NCBI RefSeq assembly: GCF_013364355.1
Contig: NZ_CP054931.1
Span: 2,976,001 to 3,040,000 of the forward strand
DNA: 64,000 nt
Source of the DNA: Stenotrophomonas sp. NA06056
GTDB taxonomy: Bacteria > Pseudomonadota > Gammaproteobacteria > Xanthomonadales > Xanthomonadaceae
Reading direction: 5' to 3'
The position numbers and the translations under genes are program-made. Within the stretch, counting starts at the first letter, position 1, and every line of letters begins with the position of its first letter. The notes under the pieces were generated by a model. That model ran no database searches. It was not told the DNA's origin and saw only the letters and a program-made list of their open reading frames with translations. This document shows, piece by piece, positions 40,346 through 49,967 of the stretch.

Positions 40346-42345
40346 GCCTTCAGCTCCGACTTCACCAGGCCCTGGGCTTCCAGGTGCTTGCGGTGTTCGT
40401 TCTCGATGCGTTCCACCTCGGCGGCCGGGACCCAGTAGTCCACGTCCTGGTCAAAGGTGCGGTAGATGAACGTGGCGATCATGCCGACGAAGCCGACGAT
40501 GGCCAGCCACCAGATGTGCCAGATCATCGCAAAGCCGAACACCAGGCTGAAGGCGCCGATGACAACGCCTGTACCGGTGTTGCGCGGCATGTGGATGTCG
40601 GTGTACTTGGCCGGCTTCGGCCAGGCTTCACCACGCTGCTTGCGCTCCCAGAAATCGTCCAGCTCGGTGACTTCCGGCAAGGTGCCGAAGTTGTAGAAGG
40701 CCGGCGGCGAAGAGGTTTCCCACTCCAGCGTACGGGCATCCCACGGGTCGCCGGTCAGGTCGGCAGTCTTCTTGCGGTCGCGGATGGACACGGCCACCTG
40801 GATGATCTGGCACAGGATGCCGGCACCCACGATGAAGGCGCCAACAGCGGCCACCAGCAGGAACGGCTCGTAGGCCGGGTTGACGGTGCTCTGCAGACGA
40901 CGGGTCATGCCCATGAAGCCCAGCACGTACATCGGCATGAAGGTCACATAGAAGCCGATGAACCAGCACCAGAACGCGCACTTGCCCCAGAACTCGTTGA
41001 GGCGGAAGCCGAACATCTTCGGCCACCAGTAGGTGATGCCGGCGAACATGCCGAACACCACGCCGCCGATGATGACGTTGTGGAAGTGGGCGATCAGGAA
41101 CAGGCTGTTGTGCAGGACGAAGTCGATGGCCGGGATCGCCAGCATCACGCCGGTCATGCCGCCGATGGTGAAGGTGACCATGAAGCCGATGGTCCACAGC
41201 ACGGGCGTGGTGAACTGCACGCGACCGCGGAACATGGTGAACAGCCAGTTGAAGATCTTCACGCCGGTGGGGATGGAGATGATCATCGTCGTGATGCCGA
41301 AGAAGGCATTGACGTTGGCACCCGAGCCCATGGTGAAGAAGTGGTGCAGCCACACGATGAACGACAGCACGCCGATGCAGGCGGTGGCGTAGACCATGCC
41401 CTTGTAGCCGAACAGCGCCTTGCGCGAGAAGGTCGCGATGACCTCGGAGAACACGCCGAAGGCCGGCAGCACCAGGATATAGACTTCCGGGTGGCCCCAG
41501 ATCCAGATCAGGTTGATGTACAGCATGGCGTTGCCGCCACCGTCATTGGTGAAGAAGTGCGTACCCAGGTAACGGTCCAGGGTCAGCAGCACCAGGGTGA
41601 TGGTCAGCACCGGGAAGGCGGCGACGATCAGCACGTTGGTCACCAGCGCGGTCCAGGTGAAGACCGGCATCTGCATGAGCTTCATGCTCGGGGTGCGCAT
41701 CTTGAGGATGGTGATGAAGAAGTTGATACCACTCAACGTGGTACCCAGACCCGCCACCTGTAGTCCCCATATGTAGTAGTCCATACCTACATTGTTGCTG
41801 TACTCGATGCCCGACAATGGCGGGAAGGCCAGCCAGCCGGTGGCGGCGAATTCACCGATCCACAGCGACAGCATGATCAGCACCGCACCGGACACGAACA
41901 GCCAGAAGCTGAGCGAGTTGACGAACGGGAACGCAACGTCGCGCGCACCGATCTGCAGCGGCACGGCCAGGTTCATCAGGCCGGTGATCAGCGGCATCGC
42001 CACGAAGAAGATCATGATCACGCCGTGGGCGGTGAAGATCTGGTCGTAGTGGTGCGGCGGCAGGTAGCCCTCGGACCCGCCGACGGCGATGGCCTGCTGG
42101 GTACGCATCATGATCGCGTCGGAGAAACCGCGCAGCAGCATGACGAAGGCGACGATGATGTACATCACGCCGATCTTCTTGTGGTCCACCGAGGTGAACC
42201 ACTCCTTCCACAGATAGCCCCACAGCTTGAACTTGGTGATCAGGGCGACGACGCCCAGGCCACCAAGGATCGCGCCGACCAGGGTGGTCAGCACGATCGG
42301 ATCGTGGGGGATCGACTCAAGAGAGAGTTTTCCCAACATGTTCAT
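40342..42345 (-). CDS. cyoB: Cytochrome o ubiquinol oxidase subunit I
   Basis: The 667-residue catalytic subunit with about 15 helices, holding low-spin haem, high-spin haem and CuB. The active-site helix has [20 protein letters not shown] with the cross-linked His-Tyr pair, and LHHFFTMG supplies CuB histidines. The haem-binding His pair is in [14 protein letters not shown]. Proton-channel residues are in the expected helices. The start overlaps the cyoA stop by 4 bases. Quinol rather than cytochrome c oxidation follows from its CyoA partner. Confidence 0.98.
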   Translation of the reverse strand: MNMLGKLSLESIPHDPIVLTTLVGAILGGLGVVALITKFKLWGYLWKEWFTSVDHKKIGVMYIIVAFVMLLRGFSDAIMMRTQQAIAVGGSEGYLPPHHYDQIFTAHGVIMIFFVAMPLITGLMNLAVPLQIGARDVAFPFVNSLSFWLFVSGAVLIMLSLWIGEFAATGWLAFPPLSGIEYSNNVGMDYYIWGLQVAGLGTTLSGINFFITILKMRTPSMKLMQMPVFTWTALVTNVLIVAAFPVLTITLVLLTLDRYLGTHFFTNDGGGNAMLYINLIWIWGHPEVYILVLPAFGVFSEVIATFSRKALFGYKGMVYATACIGVLSFIVWLHHFFTMGSGANVNAFFGITTMIISIPTGVKIFNWLFTMFRGRVQFTTPVLWTIGFMVTFTIGGMTGVMLAIPAIDFVLHNSLFLIAHFHNVIIGGVVFGMFAGITYWWPKMFGFRLNEFWGKCAFWCWFIGFYVTFMPMYVLGFMGMTRRLQSTVNPAYEPFLLVAAVGAFIVGAGILCQIIQVAVSIRDRKKTADLTGDPWDARTLEWETSSPPAFYNFGTLPEVTELDDFWERKQRGEAWPKPAKYTDIHMPRNTGTGVVIGAFSLVFGFAMIWHIWWLAIVGFVGMIATFIYRTFDQDVDYWVPAAEVERIENEHRKHLEAQGLVKSELKA

Positions 42346-43382
42346 TCTCCCGAACCCGCGTGGCCGGCATGGCCTGCGTGTTCGTGTTCGGTGGCATCCA
42401 GGTTCTCACCGGATTCCTTGGAATCGTGGGCCTCGCTCGGGGCATGGCCCTCGTGCGCTTCATGGCTGGCAGCGTCGGCAGCAGCGGCACCGGCATGCGA
42501 ATGCTTCATGCCGTAGTGCTTGTTGTCGCCCATGTGCTTGGCCAGAACCCAATCGAACAGGTTCTCTTCAACCTTGCCGAAGTAGGTGACCGGGTACCAC
42601 TCGGAATTCTTTGCATCGCCCAGCGCCTTGAACGAGGTCTTGTCCAGGGTCTGCTCGCCGGCACGGACCTGGTCCAGCCACTGGCGGTACTGCGCGTCGG
42701 TGACCGAGTAGGCAGTGAAATGCATCTTGGCAAAGCCCGCGCCGCTGTAGTGCGAGGACATGCCCGGGAATTCACCCAGTTCGTTGGCGATCAGGTGGAG
42801 CTTGGTCTCCATCGCCGCCATCGAATAGATCATGCTGCCCAGGTGCGGGATGAAGAACGCATTCATCACCGTATCGGAGGTGATCTCGAAGTTCAGCGGG
42901 GTGTTGACCGGGAACTTGATCTCGTTGACGACCGCGATCTTCTCTTCCGGATAGATGAACAGCCACTTCCAGTCCAGCGAGATCGCCTGGATGGTGACCG
43001 GCTTGACGTCCGATTCCAGGGGCTTGTACGGATCCAGCGCGTGCGAGGACCGCCAGGTCAGCACCGCCAGGACCAGCACGATCATGCAGGGGATCGACCA
43101 CACCACCACCTCGATCGCCGTCGAGTGGGACCACTTCGGCTCGTAACGGGCCTTGGTGTTGGAGGCGCGATACTTCCACGCGAAGGTCAGGGTCATGATG
43201 ATGACCGGGATGACGACCAGCAGCATGAGCACGGTGGCCGTGATCAGCAGTGTCTTTTCATCCTGGCCGATCTGGCCCTTCGGACTGAGAATGGCCACGG
43301 CATCGCAGCCGGTGAGCATCACCAGCAATGCGAGCAGCAAGCCCGGGCGCAACCAGCGCCCAAGGGTTTTCAACGGAATCAT
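42342..43382 (-). CDS. cyoA: Cytochrome o ubiquinol oxidase subunit II
   Basis: A 346-residue lipoprotein subunit. The signal peptide ([19 protein letters not shown]) ends in a lipobox cysteine, and two membrane helices follow. The periplasmic cupredoxin domain ([36 protein letters not shown]) lacks the CuA cysteines, as expected for a quinol oxidase. The C-terminal tail is His/Glu/Ala-rich ([12 protein letters not shown]). ATG 43382 gives the lipoprotein signal; a longer frame starts at 43448. First gene of cyoABCD; I see no cyoE haem O synthase gene after cyoD. Confidence 0.96.
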   Translation of the reverse strand: MIPLKTLGRWLRPGLLLALLVMLTGCDAVAILSPKGQIGQDEKTLLITATVLMLLVVIPVIIMTLTFAWKYRASNTKARYEPKWSHSTAIEVVVWSIPCMIVLVLAVLTWRSSHALDPYKPLESDVKPVTIQAISLDWKWLFIYPEEKIAVVNEIKFPVNTPLNFEITSDTVMNAFFIPHLGSMIYSMAAMETKLHLIANELGEFPGMSSHYSGAGFAKMHFTAYSVTDAQYRQWLDQVRAGEQTLDKTSFKALGDAKNSEWYPVTYFGKVEENLFDWVLAKHMGDNKHYGMKHSHAGAAAADAASHEAHEGHAPSEAHDSKESGENLDATEHEHAGHAGHAGSGE

Positions 43383-43494
43383 CGGTCGATCCAATTGCGA
43401 GGGAATGCCGTTCCCCGTCCTGCCCGCACCGGCCAAAGCCGGGCCCACCCGTCCAGAAGACAGGCAGGTGAGGTGGGGTCGAGTCAGCCCTTCA

Positions 43495-43523
43495 ATTTTA
43501 GGCCGTCACCCACCATTTAAGAA
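43495..43523 (-). promoter_or_regulatory. Possible sigma70 promoter of the cyo operon
   Basis: On the minus strand, TTCTTA (43523-43518), 17 bases, then TAAAAT (43500-43495), about 113 bases before the cyoA ATG, in a locally A/T-richer patch. The -10 box is good and the -35 box is weak. No clear ArcA or FNR site was recognised. Confidence 0.4.
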
Positions 43524-43720
43524 AGGCATTGACAATGATCAGGCGCAGGAAAGGCCCGGATCTGGCTGCGACACGTTGTCGCACCGCGCCATGGCGGCGG
43601 GCAGAACGCGCAGGGGCGGCAGCGTAGCATCGGTCACGGGGACGACGAGGCCCCTCGTTCGGCAAAGTCGAATGAACAGGTTCAGCAAGTTGCAGCTCCC
43701 CTTTCTTCGAGGATCCCGGC

Positions 43721-44149
43721 ATGGACAGACCTTTCAGCGTTGAACGCATCGACCACGTGGTACTGCGGGTACGCGAGCTGGCCCGCAGCGAAACCTTCTA
43801 TGGCCAGGTGCTGGGGTGCGCGGTGGTACGGCGGCGCGATCACCTGGGCCTGGTGCACCTGCGTGCGGGTGCGTCGATGATCGACCTGATCAGCCTGGAT
43901 GGCACCCTCGGCCGCCATGGCGGCAACGGGCCGGGCAGCGAAGGGCGCAATGTCGACCACCTGTGCCTGCGCATCGAACCCTTCGACGAGGCGGCGCTGC
44001 TCGCCCATCTCGCTGCCCACGGCGTGCCGGTGCTGGGGCCGGCCGAGGTCAACTTCGGCGCCGAGGGTGACGGATTGTCGTTGTACTTCAAGGATCCGGA
44101 CGGCAACACGGTGGAACTGAAGGGTCCTGCGAACGGAGCCGCGGAGTGA
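43721..44149 (+). CDS. VOC-family (glyoxalase/dioxygenase fold) protein
   Basis: A 142-residue metal-binding protein. The first beta-alpha-beta unit begins RIDHVVLRVRELARSETFY and the second NVDHLCLRIEPFD, ending DGLSLYFKDPDGNTVELKG. His in each DH motif and Glu in VELKG are the usual metal ligands. Similar to small VirE/fosfomycin-resistance-like or lactoylglutathione lyase-like proteins, but the substrate cannot be assigned. Its stop overlaps the GTG start of the next gene (GTGA), so they form an operon. Confidence 0.85.
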   Translation: MDRPFSVERIDHVVLRVRELARSETFYGQVLGCAVVRRRDHLGLVHLRAGASMIDLISLDGTLGRHGGNGPGSEGRNVDHLCLRIEPFDEAALLAHLAAHGVPVLGPAEVNFGAEGDGLSLYFKDPDGNTVELKGPANGAAE

Positions 44150-44778
44150 CCCGGCCCGCCGCCGCACGGGCGAAGCTCGACTTCAAGACCCAGGACAAGG
44201 CGCTGTACCGGCCGCCGGCCGGCTCGTTCGTGCGTATCGAGGTGCCCCCGATGTCGTTCGTGATGGTCGATGGCGAGGGTGATCCGAACCAGGCACCGGC
44301 CTACCGCGATGCGGTGGAGTGGCTGTACACCGTCAGCTATGCGCTGAAGTTCGCGATGAAGGCCGACGGTCGGGACTACGTGGTGCCGCCGTTGGAGGGG
44401 CTCTGGTGGGCCGACGACCCGTCCAGCTTCGTGGCACGGCGCAAGCACGCGTGGCGCTGGACGATGATGATCCGTACGCCCTTGGACATCGGCACTGCGC
44501 GATTCAATGAAGCGGTGGCCAAGGCAACCAGGAAGCGCGGTACCGCGCCGCAAAGCCTGCGCATGGCGCTGTACGAAGAAGGCCTGTGCCTGCAGACGCT
44601 GCATGTGGGCGCCTACGATGACGAAGGCCCGACGCTGGCCGCGCTGCATGAACAGATCATGCCGGCACAGGGACTGACCTTCGCCGGCCCGCATCATGAG
44701 ATCTACCTGGGCGACCCGCGCAAGGTCGAGCCTGCGCGCCTGAAAACCGTGCTGCGGCAACCGGTGCGAGCGTTGTGA
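44146..44778 (+). CDS. GyrI-like small-molecule-binding domain protein
   Basis: A 210-residue cytoplasmic protein. Text such as GSFVRIEVPPMSFVMVDGEGDPN, EWLYTVSYALKF, PLEGLWWADD and FAGPHHEIYLGDPRKVEPARLKTVLRQPV is typical of the GyrI-like/SOUL-related ligand-binding domain found alone or on transcription regulators. No helix-turn-helix is present. Translation is coupled to the VOC gene by a 4-base overlap with a GTG start. Ligand unknown. Confidence 0.85.
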   Translation: MTRPAAARAKLDFKTQDKALYRPPAGSFVRIEVPPMSFVMVDGEGDPNQAPAYRDAVEWLYTVSYALKFAMKADGRDYVVPPLEGLWWADDPSSFVARRKHAWRWTMMIRTPLDIGTARFNEAVAKATRKRGTAPQSLRMALYEEGLCLQTLHVGAYDDEGPTLAALHEQIMPAQGLTFAGPHHEIYLGDPRKVEPARLKTVLRQPVRAL

Positions 44779-44801
44779 CGGCAACGCGCCGGGACGATCC
44801 G

Positions 44802-46820
44802 TCAACCGCCCTGGAACTGCACCGGGACACGCAGGGTGATCTGCTTGACCGTGGTCACCGGCCGCGTGGGGATGACGTGCCAGTTGAGCGCAGCCTCGCG
44901 TGCGGCGCGATCCAGCGCAGGATGTCCACTGCTGCGATCCACGCTCACATCGAGCACGCGCCCTTCTGCTGACAGCGTGATCAGCAGTTCAACCTTGCCT
45001 TCCGGCACTGTCTCCCCGTTGCCACGCGGATAACGCGGCGGCTGCCGGCGCGTCATCGCCACCAGCTGCGCGCCCAATGCCTGTTCGGGGTTCAGCTGCG
45101 GCGGCGGCGGGCTCATGACCAGCGGTGATGGCGCGTCCACGGTCACCGGCGGTGCCGCGGTCGCGGCAGGCGCCTTGAATACGACGGTCACCTGCCTGCG
45201 CTCGCCACCCGCAGGCACCTTCGATGCGCTGAGCCAGGTGCGTGCGCCCCGGCGCGCGGCCTCATCCAGCTGAGCGTTGCCACTGCTGCTTTCAATCGCC
45301 ACCGCAGTGACCACGCCGCTCTGCCAGACATCAACCTGCAGGGTCACCATGCTGTCGGCCTCCACCGGTGCGCGCAGCGGGATGCCGTGGCGCAGGTCCT
45401 TGAACCCGGCGGCGGGCAGGTCGACCAGCACCTGTCCATAGGCTGCAGGAGGCGACGAAGGCGGCAGCAGAGACGACGTACGCAGCGCCAGGCCCTTGCG
45501 ATCGACCAGCATGCCCGCTGGCGGCATCGCACGTTGCGCCAGCCTGGCGGTGTCCGCTTTCGAGGTTGTCGGTGGTGAAGGCTCCGAGACCACCACGCCC
45601 GCAGGCTCCGCCGCCGTCCCGGTGGGGTCCGCCGCATCACCTTTGCTTGCCGTCACCTGCCGATCATCATCGCCCAGCAGCAGCGTCGCGCGCGCTTTCA
45701 GGATCTCCATGCGGTCTTCGGAGGCGCTGGCCAGCAGCGTCGAGAGCATGAACACGTCGCTGCCAAGCAGCAGCGTATTCACGTCGAACCGCGCCGGAGC
45801 AGCCGAGGCATTCTTGTCATTGCGGTCGATCAGTCCGGCAACCACCAGCGCGCCCAGCGCGAGCTCTTCGTCCGTGTCGACCATTGTCGACGCGTAGGCG
45901 TTCCACAGGCGCTCCTCCAGCGGCGCATAGGCAAACAACGCCTCCTGCATGCCGTGGACGCGCCACAGGCGCTCTTCCAGCGCCGCGTCACCCTCACGGT
46001 CGAACGGCTTGCGCGGCGACCAGCGTGAGCGGATCGCCAGCTCCTGCAGATCCGTTGCCAGCAAGCGCATCGCAACCGTCGTGCTCGACGGCGAGAGTTT
46101 CCACATCTGCTGCAGCAGCTCGACCTGCTTCAGCTCCAGCTCGCGCGCTTCCTCCGCAGTAAGCCTGTCCACCATCGCGCCCGCGTCGCTGGCCAGGCCG
46201 CCCGTCTTTTGCGTGCGGCGGCCGGATCGGGCAGCCAGGGTTTCGATCGTCTCGTTGTACGCCGCGCGCAGGCGCTCGTACTCGGTGCGGTCTTCGCGCA
46301 GCGCTGGACTATTGTGCGCCCACAGGTCCAGCTCCTGCATCAGCGCCTGCGCCCGCTGCAGATCGCCGCGGGCAGCCGCACGCGCGGTCTCATGCACCTT
46401 GTTGAGCATTTCCCGCTCGAAGTGGCCGCGCGAGTACCAGCGCGGAACCGTCGTGCGATCCTGACCGACCACCACCGAGCGCGCGCCTTGCTGCGCGCTC
46501 CCTGCGCCCATCTCGCCGTCCGCGGAAATGCCGGTGACAACAAAGACGACGAACGAGAGGAAGCCGAACATCACCGACGCGATCAGATAGTCCACGGCCC
46601 GGTCCTGCACCGCTACGCGCAGGAACGACAGCACCGACACCGCACCACCGATCAGCAGTGCAGCACGCAGTGCCGCCCTGCCGTCGCTCAACGCGCCACT
46701 CGACAGTAATCGTCCGAGCCAGCCAATCGAGCCGTAGACCAGCACCCCGAGGTCGCCCCAGAACGGCGCCATCCCGAGCAGGGCCAACAGCAGAACGGCC
46801 AGTACACCCAGCAACTTCAT
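44802..46820 (-). CDS. Membrane protein with two TonB-like C-terminal domains
   Basis: A 672-residue protein. The first hundred residues hold about three or four membrane helices (MKLLGVLAVLLLALLGMAPF; LLIGGAVSVLSFLRVAV; VMFGFLSFVVFVV). A long helical domain follows (RAQALMQELDLW, LELKQVELLQQMWKLS), then a Pro/Ser-rich linker. Two tandem TonB C-terminal-like domains end the protein: the first around MVTLQVDVWQSGVVTAV with DEAARRGARTW, the second around PPRYPRGNGETVPEGKVEL with DRAAREAALNWHV. ATG 46820 overlaps the kinase stop (ATGA). TonB domains usually contact outer-membrane receptors, but linkage to a kinase operon is unusual. Function unknown. Confidence 0.85.
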   Translation of the reverse strand: MKLLGVLAVLLLALLGMAPFWGDLGVLVYGSIGWLGRLLSSGALSDGRAALRAALLIGGAVSVLSFLRVAVQDRAVDYLIASVMFGFLSFVVFVVTGISADGEMGAGSAQQGARSVVVGQDRTTVPRWYSRGHFEREMLNKVHETARAAARGDLQRAQALMQELDLWAHNSPALREDRTEYERLRAAYNETIETLAARSGRRTQKTGGLASDAGAMVDRLTAEEARELELKQVELLQQMWKLSPSSTTVAMRLLATDLQELAIRSRWSPRKPFDREGDAALEERLWRVHGMQEALFAYAPLEERLWNAYASTMVDTDEELALGALVVAGLIDRNDKNASAAPARFDVNTLLLGSDVFMLSTLLASASEDRMEILKARATLLLGDDDRQVTASKGDAADPTGTAAEPAGVVVSEPSPPTTSKADTARLAQRAMPPAGMLVDRKGLALRTSSLLPPSSPPAAYGQVLVDLPAAGFKDLRHGIPLRAPVEADSMVTLQVDVWQSGVVTAVAIESSSGNAQLDEAARRGARTWLSASKVPAGGERRQVTVVFKAPAATAAPPVTVDAPSPLVMSPPPPQLNPEQALGAQLVAMTRRQPPRYPRGNGETVPEGKVELLITLSAEGRVLDVSVDRSSGHPALDRAAREAALNWHVIPTRPVTTVKQITLRVPVQFQGG

Positions 46821-48202
46821 GGGCGCTTGCTCATGATCAGCATCGGCACGAACAGGATGAACAGCAGGATTGCGATCGCCAGCATGCCCATCTGCACGGC
46901 CAGCCCCATGCCATCCCAAATGCCCGGATCCACCAACGCGCTGTAGCGGCGGTAGGCCGGCATGCCCCAGCCCATCACCCAACCCAACAGCAACGTGCCG
47001 ATCACTGCCATCGTCACCCGCGACATCACCCCGGGAACGCCACTTGCCGCCGACGCCTGTGCGGCGACCGGCTGCGCCTGGGCGACGCGCGCGGCGGTGC
47101 GTGCACGCTGCTTGCGGACCCTGGCCGGTTTCTGCCGCGAGCGGGTCTGCGCCGCGCGTGCGCTGCCGGCAAGCAGTTCGGCACGTGCACAGGCGGCACA
47201 CGGCATGCCGACAAAATGCTGATGGGCCGCATCCTTGCCACACGTCACCAGTTGCCCGGCGTTGCGCCGCGCGTAGTCCAGCAGCAGCGTGGCCCAATCC
47301 TGTGCCGAAGGCCGCCGCCGCGCCTGCGTCGAGAACGCACGATCAAACATGTCGCGCAGCGCTGGTGGAAACATTTCATGGCCGCTGACCGGCGAGGGCA
47401 ACATCCGCGGATGCGGTTTGCCGCGCGCATACGGGTACAGGTTGGCGGCAATGCGCGCCGGCAGGTCGCTGGGCACTGTCGCCCCCTGCGGCCTGCCCGC
47501 ATACGGATGCAAGCCGGAATTGAGCAGCTGGAACACCATCACCGCCAACGCGAAGCGATCCTGCGCCTCCTCCTGGCCCGGCTTCACCCCCGGCTGCTGG
47601 AACTCGGACGCCAGATAATCGGTGGTGACCTGGCCGGCCGGGAAGCGCTCGCCCTTGCCCTGGATGCTGAAGCCATCGCAATCGAGCATCGCGATGAACA
47701 AGGTGCTGCGATAGAACCGCACGTTCAGCGGCTTGAGGTCGACCACATAGTGCTGCCGACGGTGCACCGCGGCCAGCATCACCGCCAGGTTGGCGGCCAG
47801 CGTCATCTTCGCGCCCAGGCCAGTGGGCAGGCCCTCGGCACGCGCTTGCCGCTCCTGCAGCACATGTTCCAGATCGCTGGTGGCCGACAGATCCAGGATC
47901 GGCATGGTGAAGCCGATGAAACGCCCGCTGCGGTCCCGCAGCAGGGTCAGCGGCCAGGCGATCTGCACCTGGTCGGCGCCCTGCCCCTCCATCGGCGGCA
48001 GGTCCGGCTGCAGCTCCAGCATCGCCTGCAGCTTGCGCTCGTAGACGCGCGCGTCCTTGTCCGAATGATAGAGCTTGGCTACTTCGCGCGGCCGCTCCTT
48101 GAGGGTGAACACACTACCCGCACCGCCACTCTTGAGCAGCCGCTCCAGAGTGAGCGGCCTGCGCTGTGCGTCGTAGACCTTTTCGCCGCTGCGCCCGGGC
48201 AT
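46817..48202 (-). CDS. YegI-like protein kinase with membrane anchor
   Basis: A 461-residue protein with an N-terminal Ser/Thr-kinase-like domain: glycine loop SGGAGSVFTL, Lys in EVAKLYHSDK, catalytic loop YVVDLKPLNVRF and the metal loop LDCDGFSIQ. Catalytic residues look intact. After the kinase comes a Cys-rich segment (CGKDAAHQHFVGMPCAAC) that may bind zinc. A basic Ala-rich linker and two C-terminal membrane helices (VTMAVIGTLLLGWVMGW; MLAIAILLFILFVPMLIM) follow. ATG 48202 lies 5 bases past the phosphatase stop. Similar to E. coli YegI by motif layout. Substrate unknown. Confidence 0.85.
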   Translation of the reverse strand: MPGRSGEKVYDAQRRPLTLERLLKSGGAGSVFTLKERPREVAKLYHSDKDARVYERKLQAMLELQPDLPPMEGQGADQVQIAWPLTLLRDRSGRFIGFTMPILDLSATSDLEHVLQERQARAEGLPTGLGAKMTLAANLAVMLAAVHRRQHYVVDLKPLNVRFYRSTLFIAMLDCDGFSIQGKGERFPAGQVTTDYLASEFQQPGVKPGQEEAQDRFALAVMVFQLLNSGLHPYAGRPQGATVPSDLPARIAANLYPYARGKPHPRMLPSPVSGHEMFPPALRDMFDRAFSTQARRRPSAQDWATLLLDYARRNAGQLVTCGKDAAHQHFVGMPCAACARAELLAGSARAAQTRSRQKPARVRKQRARTAARVAQAQPVAAQASAASGVPGVMSRVTMAVIGTLLLGWVMGWGMPAYRRYSALVDPGIWDGMGLAVQMGMLAIAILLFILFVPMLIMSKRP

Positions 48203-48206
48203 CTGC

Positions 48207-48962
48207 TCAGGCCGGTAGCGCGACCAGCAACGTTTTGTCGTCGCCGGTGATCTGATCGGTGCGCGGGTCGGCCAGCGTCGCGTGCAATGCCTGGCTGCCG
48301 TGGGTCTCGTCAACGCCGGCCAGATAGCGGATCACCGGCGCAATGAACGGCTGGAACAGGCTGTCGCCCGCGCGCGACATCGCAAATGGCTGCACACCGT
48401 CGGACATCAGCACCAGCGCATCGATCACCCCTTCGAAGCGGGTCAGCCGCAGCTGCTCCCGCCAGTTGCCACCGGTCACGAACCAGGTTTCGTTGGCGTA
48501 CTCGCCGTTGGCAGGCAGTGACACGGCATCGGGCGACTCATTGCTGAAGGCGCAGGCGGCCACGCCATCGCCGACATGGAAGAACCAGCCGCCCTCCCGT
48601 GTAGCGACCGCCCCAACCAGCGTGCAGGCATGGTCGGAGAGCTTCAGGCCCTGGCTCAGCGCAAGCATCGCCAGCTGACCGCGCGCATCGTCGACGGCGG
48701 TTTCGATGATGGTGCGCAGCGCATCCACCGGCAGTGCCAGTGGATCGGCGCCGAGCTGCGCAGATCCGGTAACCGACGCCGCAACGCTGCTGGATACATG
48801 CCGGGCGCCCACATCGCTGTGCGATGCGGAGCCTGCGCCATCGCAGACCACCGCGACCAATGTCTGCCCCACCTGCAGCGATGCATAGGCGTCCTGACAG
48901 GGCTGCCCGCGGTCCAGATGGGACCGTCCCGTGGCCGATGCGGCCATCACGCGCCAGGCCAT
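48207..48962 (-). CDS. PP2C-family protein phosphatase
   Basis: A 251-residue metal-dependent phosphatase. PP2C signatures are in order: HLDRGQPCQDAYAS, AVVCDGAGSASHSD, ACTLVGAVATREGGWFFHVGDG, LVLMSDGV and TGDDKTLLVAL. The four metal-binding aspartates appear intact. ATG 48962 starts 2 bases after the vWA stop; a longer open frame reaches back to 49061 inside the vWA gene. It presumably dephosphorylates proteins acted on by the kinase encoded directly downstream. Comparable to E. coli YegK. Confidence 0.88.
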   Translation of the reverse strand: MAWRVMAASATGRSHLDRGQPCQDAYASLQVGQTLVAVVCDGAGSASHSDVGARHVSSSVAASVTGSAQLGADPLALPVDALRTIIETAVDDARGQLAMLALSQGLKLSDHACTLVGAVATREGGWFFHVGDGVAACAFSNESPDAVSLPANGEYANETWFVTGGNWREQLRLTRFEGVIDALVLMSDGVQPFAMSRAGDSLFQPFIAPVIRYLAGVDETHGSQALHATLADPRTDQITGDDKTLLVALPA

Positions 48963-48964
48963 GG

Positions 48965-49645
48965 TCAGACCGGCACTTGCGACCAGCTGTCGGTGGCCGG
49001 CAATTGCACCTGGCCGCCCGGCGTCGAATTGGAGACCACACGCATGCTGGCGCTCAGCCACAGGAACAGTTCCTTGAACTGCAGGCCCTGCAGGCGCTTC
49101 ACGCCGCGGTCGCCATTACGGCTGAACTGACCCAGCACGCTCATGTCGGCATTGCCGACGGCGATCGGGAACACCGCCACCTTGTTCTGCTGCTCGGCCT
49201 CGCGACACTGCTCGGCCACCGCTTCCCAGGCATCGGTGGGCTGGCCATCGGACATCAGGAACAGCCACGGCCGGGTGTAGGCAACACCGGCCTGGCGGAA
49301 GCGCGCCTTCTCGTCTTCGATTTCCTGCAGTGCCAGTTCCACCGCCGCGCCAGTCGGCGTGGTGCCGTTGGCCGACAGCGTGGGCGCAGCGAAATCCATC
49401 GCGTCGCACCAGTCACCGCTGATGGCGGCGTTGTCCATGCCGCCGTACTCGACCAGCAGCACGCGCACGCGTTTGGCCGCGATCACATCGGCTTTCAGCT
49501 CCTGCTCCAGCAGCTTCAAGCCGGCGTTCAACTGCTCGATGGGGCCACCGCTCATGCTGCCGGAGCAGTCCAGCACCAGGATCAGCGGCGTGCGCTGCTC
49601 ACTGTTGTCGACCAGGGAAACATCGGGAATTGCAGCAATGGACAT
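48965..49645 (-). CDS. von Willebrand A domain protein, TerY/YegL-like
   Basis: A 226-residue cytoplasmic vWA protein. The metal-ion-dependent adhesion site is complete: DCSGSMSGGP, the Thr in NGTTPTGAAV and FLMSDGQPTDAW. Length and pattern match TerY/YegL. First gene of a four-gene minus-strand operon with a PP2C phosphatase, a kinase and a TonB-domain membrane protein. In the TerY-P triad described by comparative genomics, the vWA protein is proposed to be the phosphorylated partner; here that is inference from gene order. No tellurite (TerB/C/D) genes are in the window. Confidence 0.88.
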   Translation of the reverse strand: MSIAAIPDVSLVDNSEQRTPLILVLDCSGSMSGGPIEQLNAGLKLLEQELKADVIAAKRVRVLLVEYGGMDNAAISGDWCDAMDFAAPTLSANGTTPTGAAVELALQEIEDEKARFRQAGVAYTRPWLFLMSDGQPTDAWEAVAEQCREAEQQNKVAVFPIAVGNADMSVLGQFSRNGDRGVKRLQGLQFKELFLWLSASMRVVSNSTPGGQVQLPATDSWSQVPV

Positions 49646-49770
49646 GATGGGAAGCCTCCGTGCGGGTGAACCGGTGCAGGTGATCTGCGCGGCCGATTAT
49701 AGGCGGAGGATGAGGCGGGGGTGAGGACGGCACGGCGTGCATGCTCAGACGGCTGCGGGAAGCCCAGGAC

Positions 49771-49822
49771 TGCCAGCCATGGGCTGGCACTACTGAAGCC
49801 GCCGGCCAGCGGCCGGCACTAC
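49771..49822 (-). repeat. Two tandem SMAG elements
   Basis: Minus-oriented stem-loops at 49771-49793 (TGCCAGCC-AT-GGGCTGGCA then CTAC) and 49801-49822 (GCCGGCC-AGC-GGCCGGC then ACTAC). They are between the vWA operon start and the tRNA terminator. The second belongs to the same subfamily as those near 26.5 kb. Confidence 0.82.
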
Positions 49823-49843
49823 CAACGGCCGTGCCACCCAAAC

Positions 49844-49874
49844 AAAAAGCCCCGACCAGGGCCGGGGCTTTTTG
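49844..49874. terminator. Intrinsic terminator after tRNA-Thr
   Basis: AAAAAGCCCC...GGGGCTTTTT: a strong dyad (AGCCCCGACC-AGG-GCCGGGGCT core) with A- and T-tracts on either side. It lies 8 bases past the tRNA CCA end in the tRNA's direction and can work in both directions. Confidence 0.88.
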
Positions 49875-49881
49875 CTGAAAC

Positions 49882-49957
49882 TGGTGCCGGAAATAGGAAT
49901 CGAACCTACGACCTACGCATTACGAATGCGCCGCTCTACCAACTGAGCTATTCCGGC
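49882..49957 (-). tRNA. tRNA-Thr (anticodon CGT)
   Basis: A 76-nt cloverleaf on the minus strand: acceptor GCCGGAA pairs with TTCCGGC, D-arm AGCTCAGTTGGTAGAGC, anticodon stem GCGCA/TGCGT around loop TTCGTAA (anticodon CGT, reads ACG), T-loop GGTTCGATTCC, and an encoded CCA end (49884-49882). All stems pair. A promoter lies upstream and a terminator downstream, so it is a single-gene unit. No integrase or duplicated 3' end was seen nearby. Confidence 0.97.
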
Positions 49958-49967
49958 GAAGCAGGTG

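Noticed and set aside
46821..47297. Upstream extension of the TonB-domain protein
   Set aside because: The added 159 residues lie antisense-like within the kinase gene in another frame; ATG 46820 overlaps the kinase stop and starts a membrane helix.
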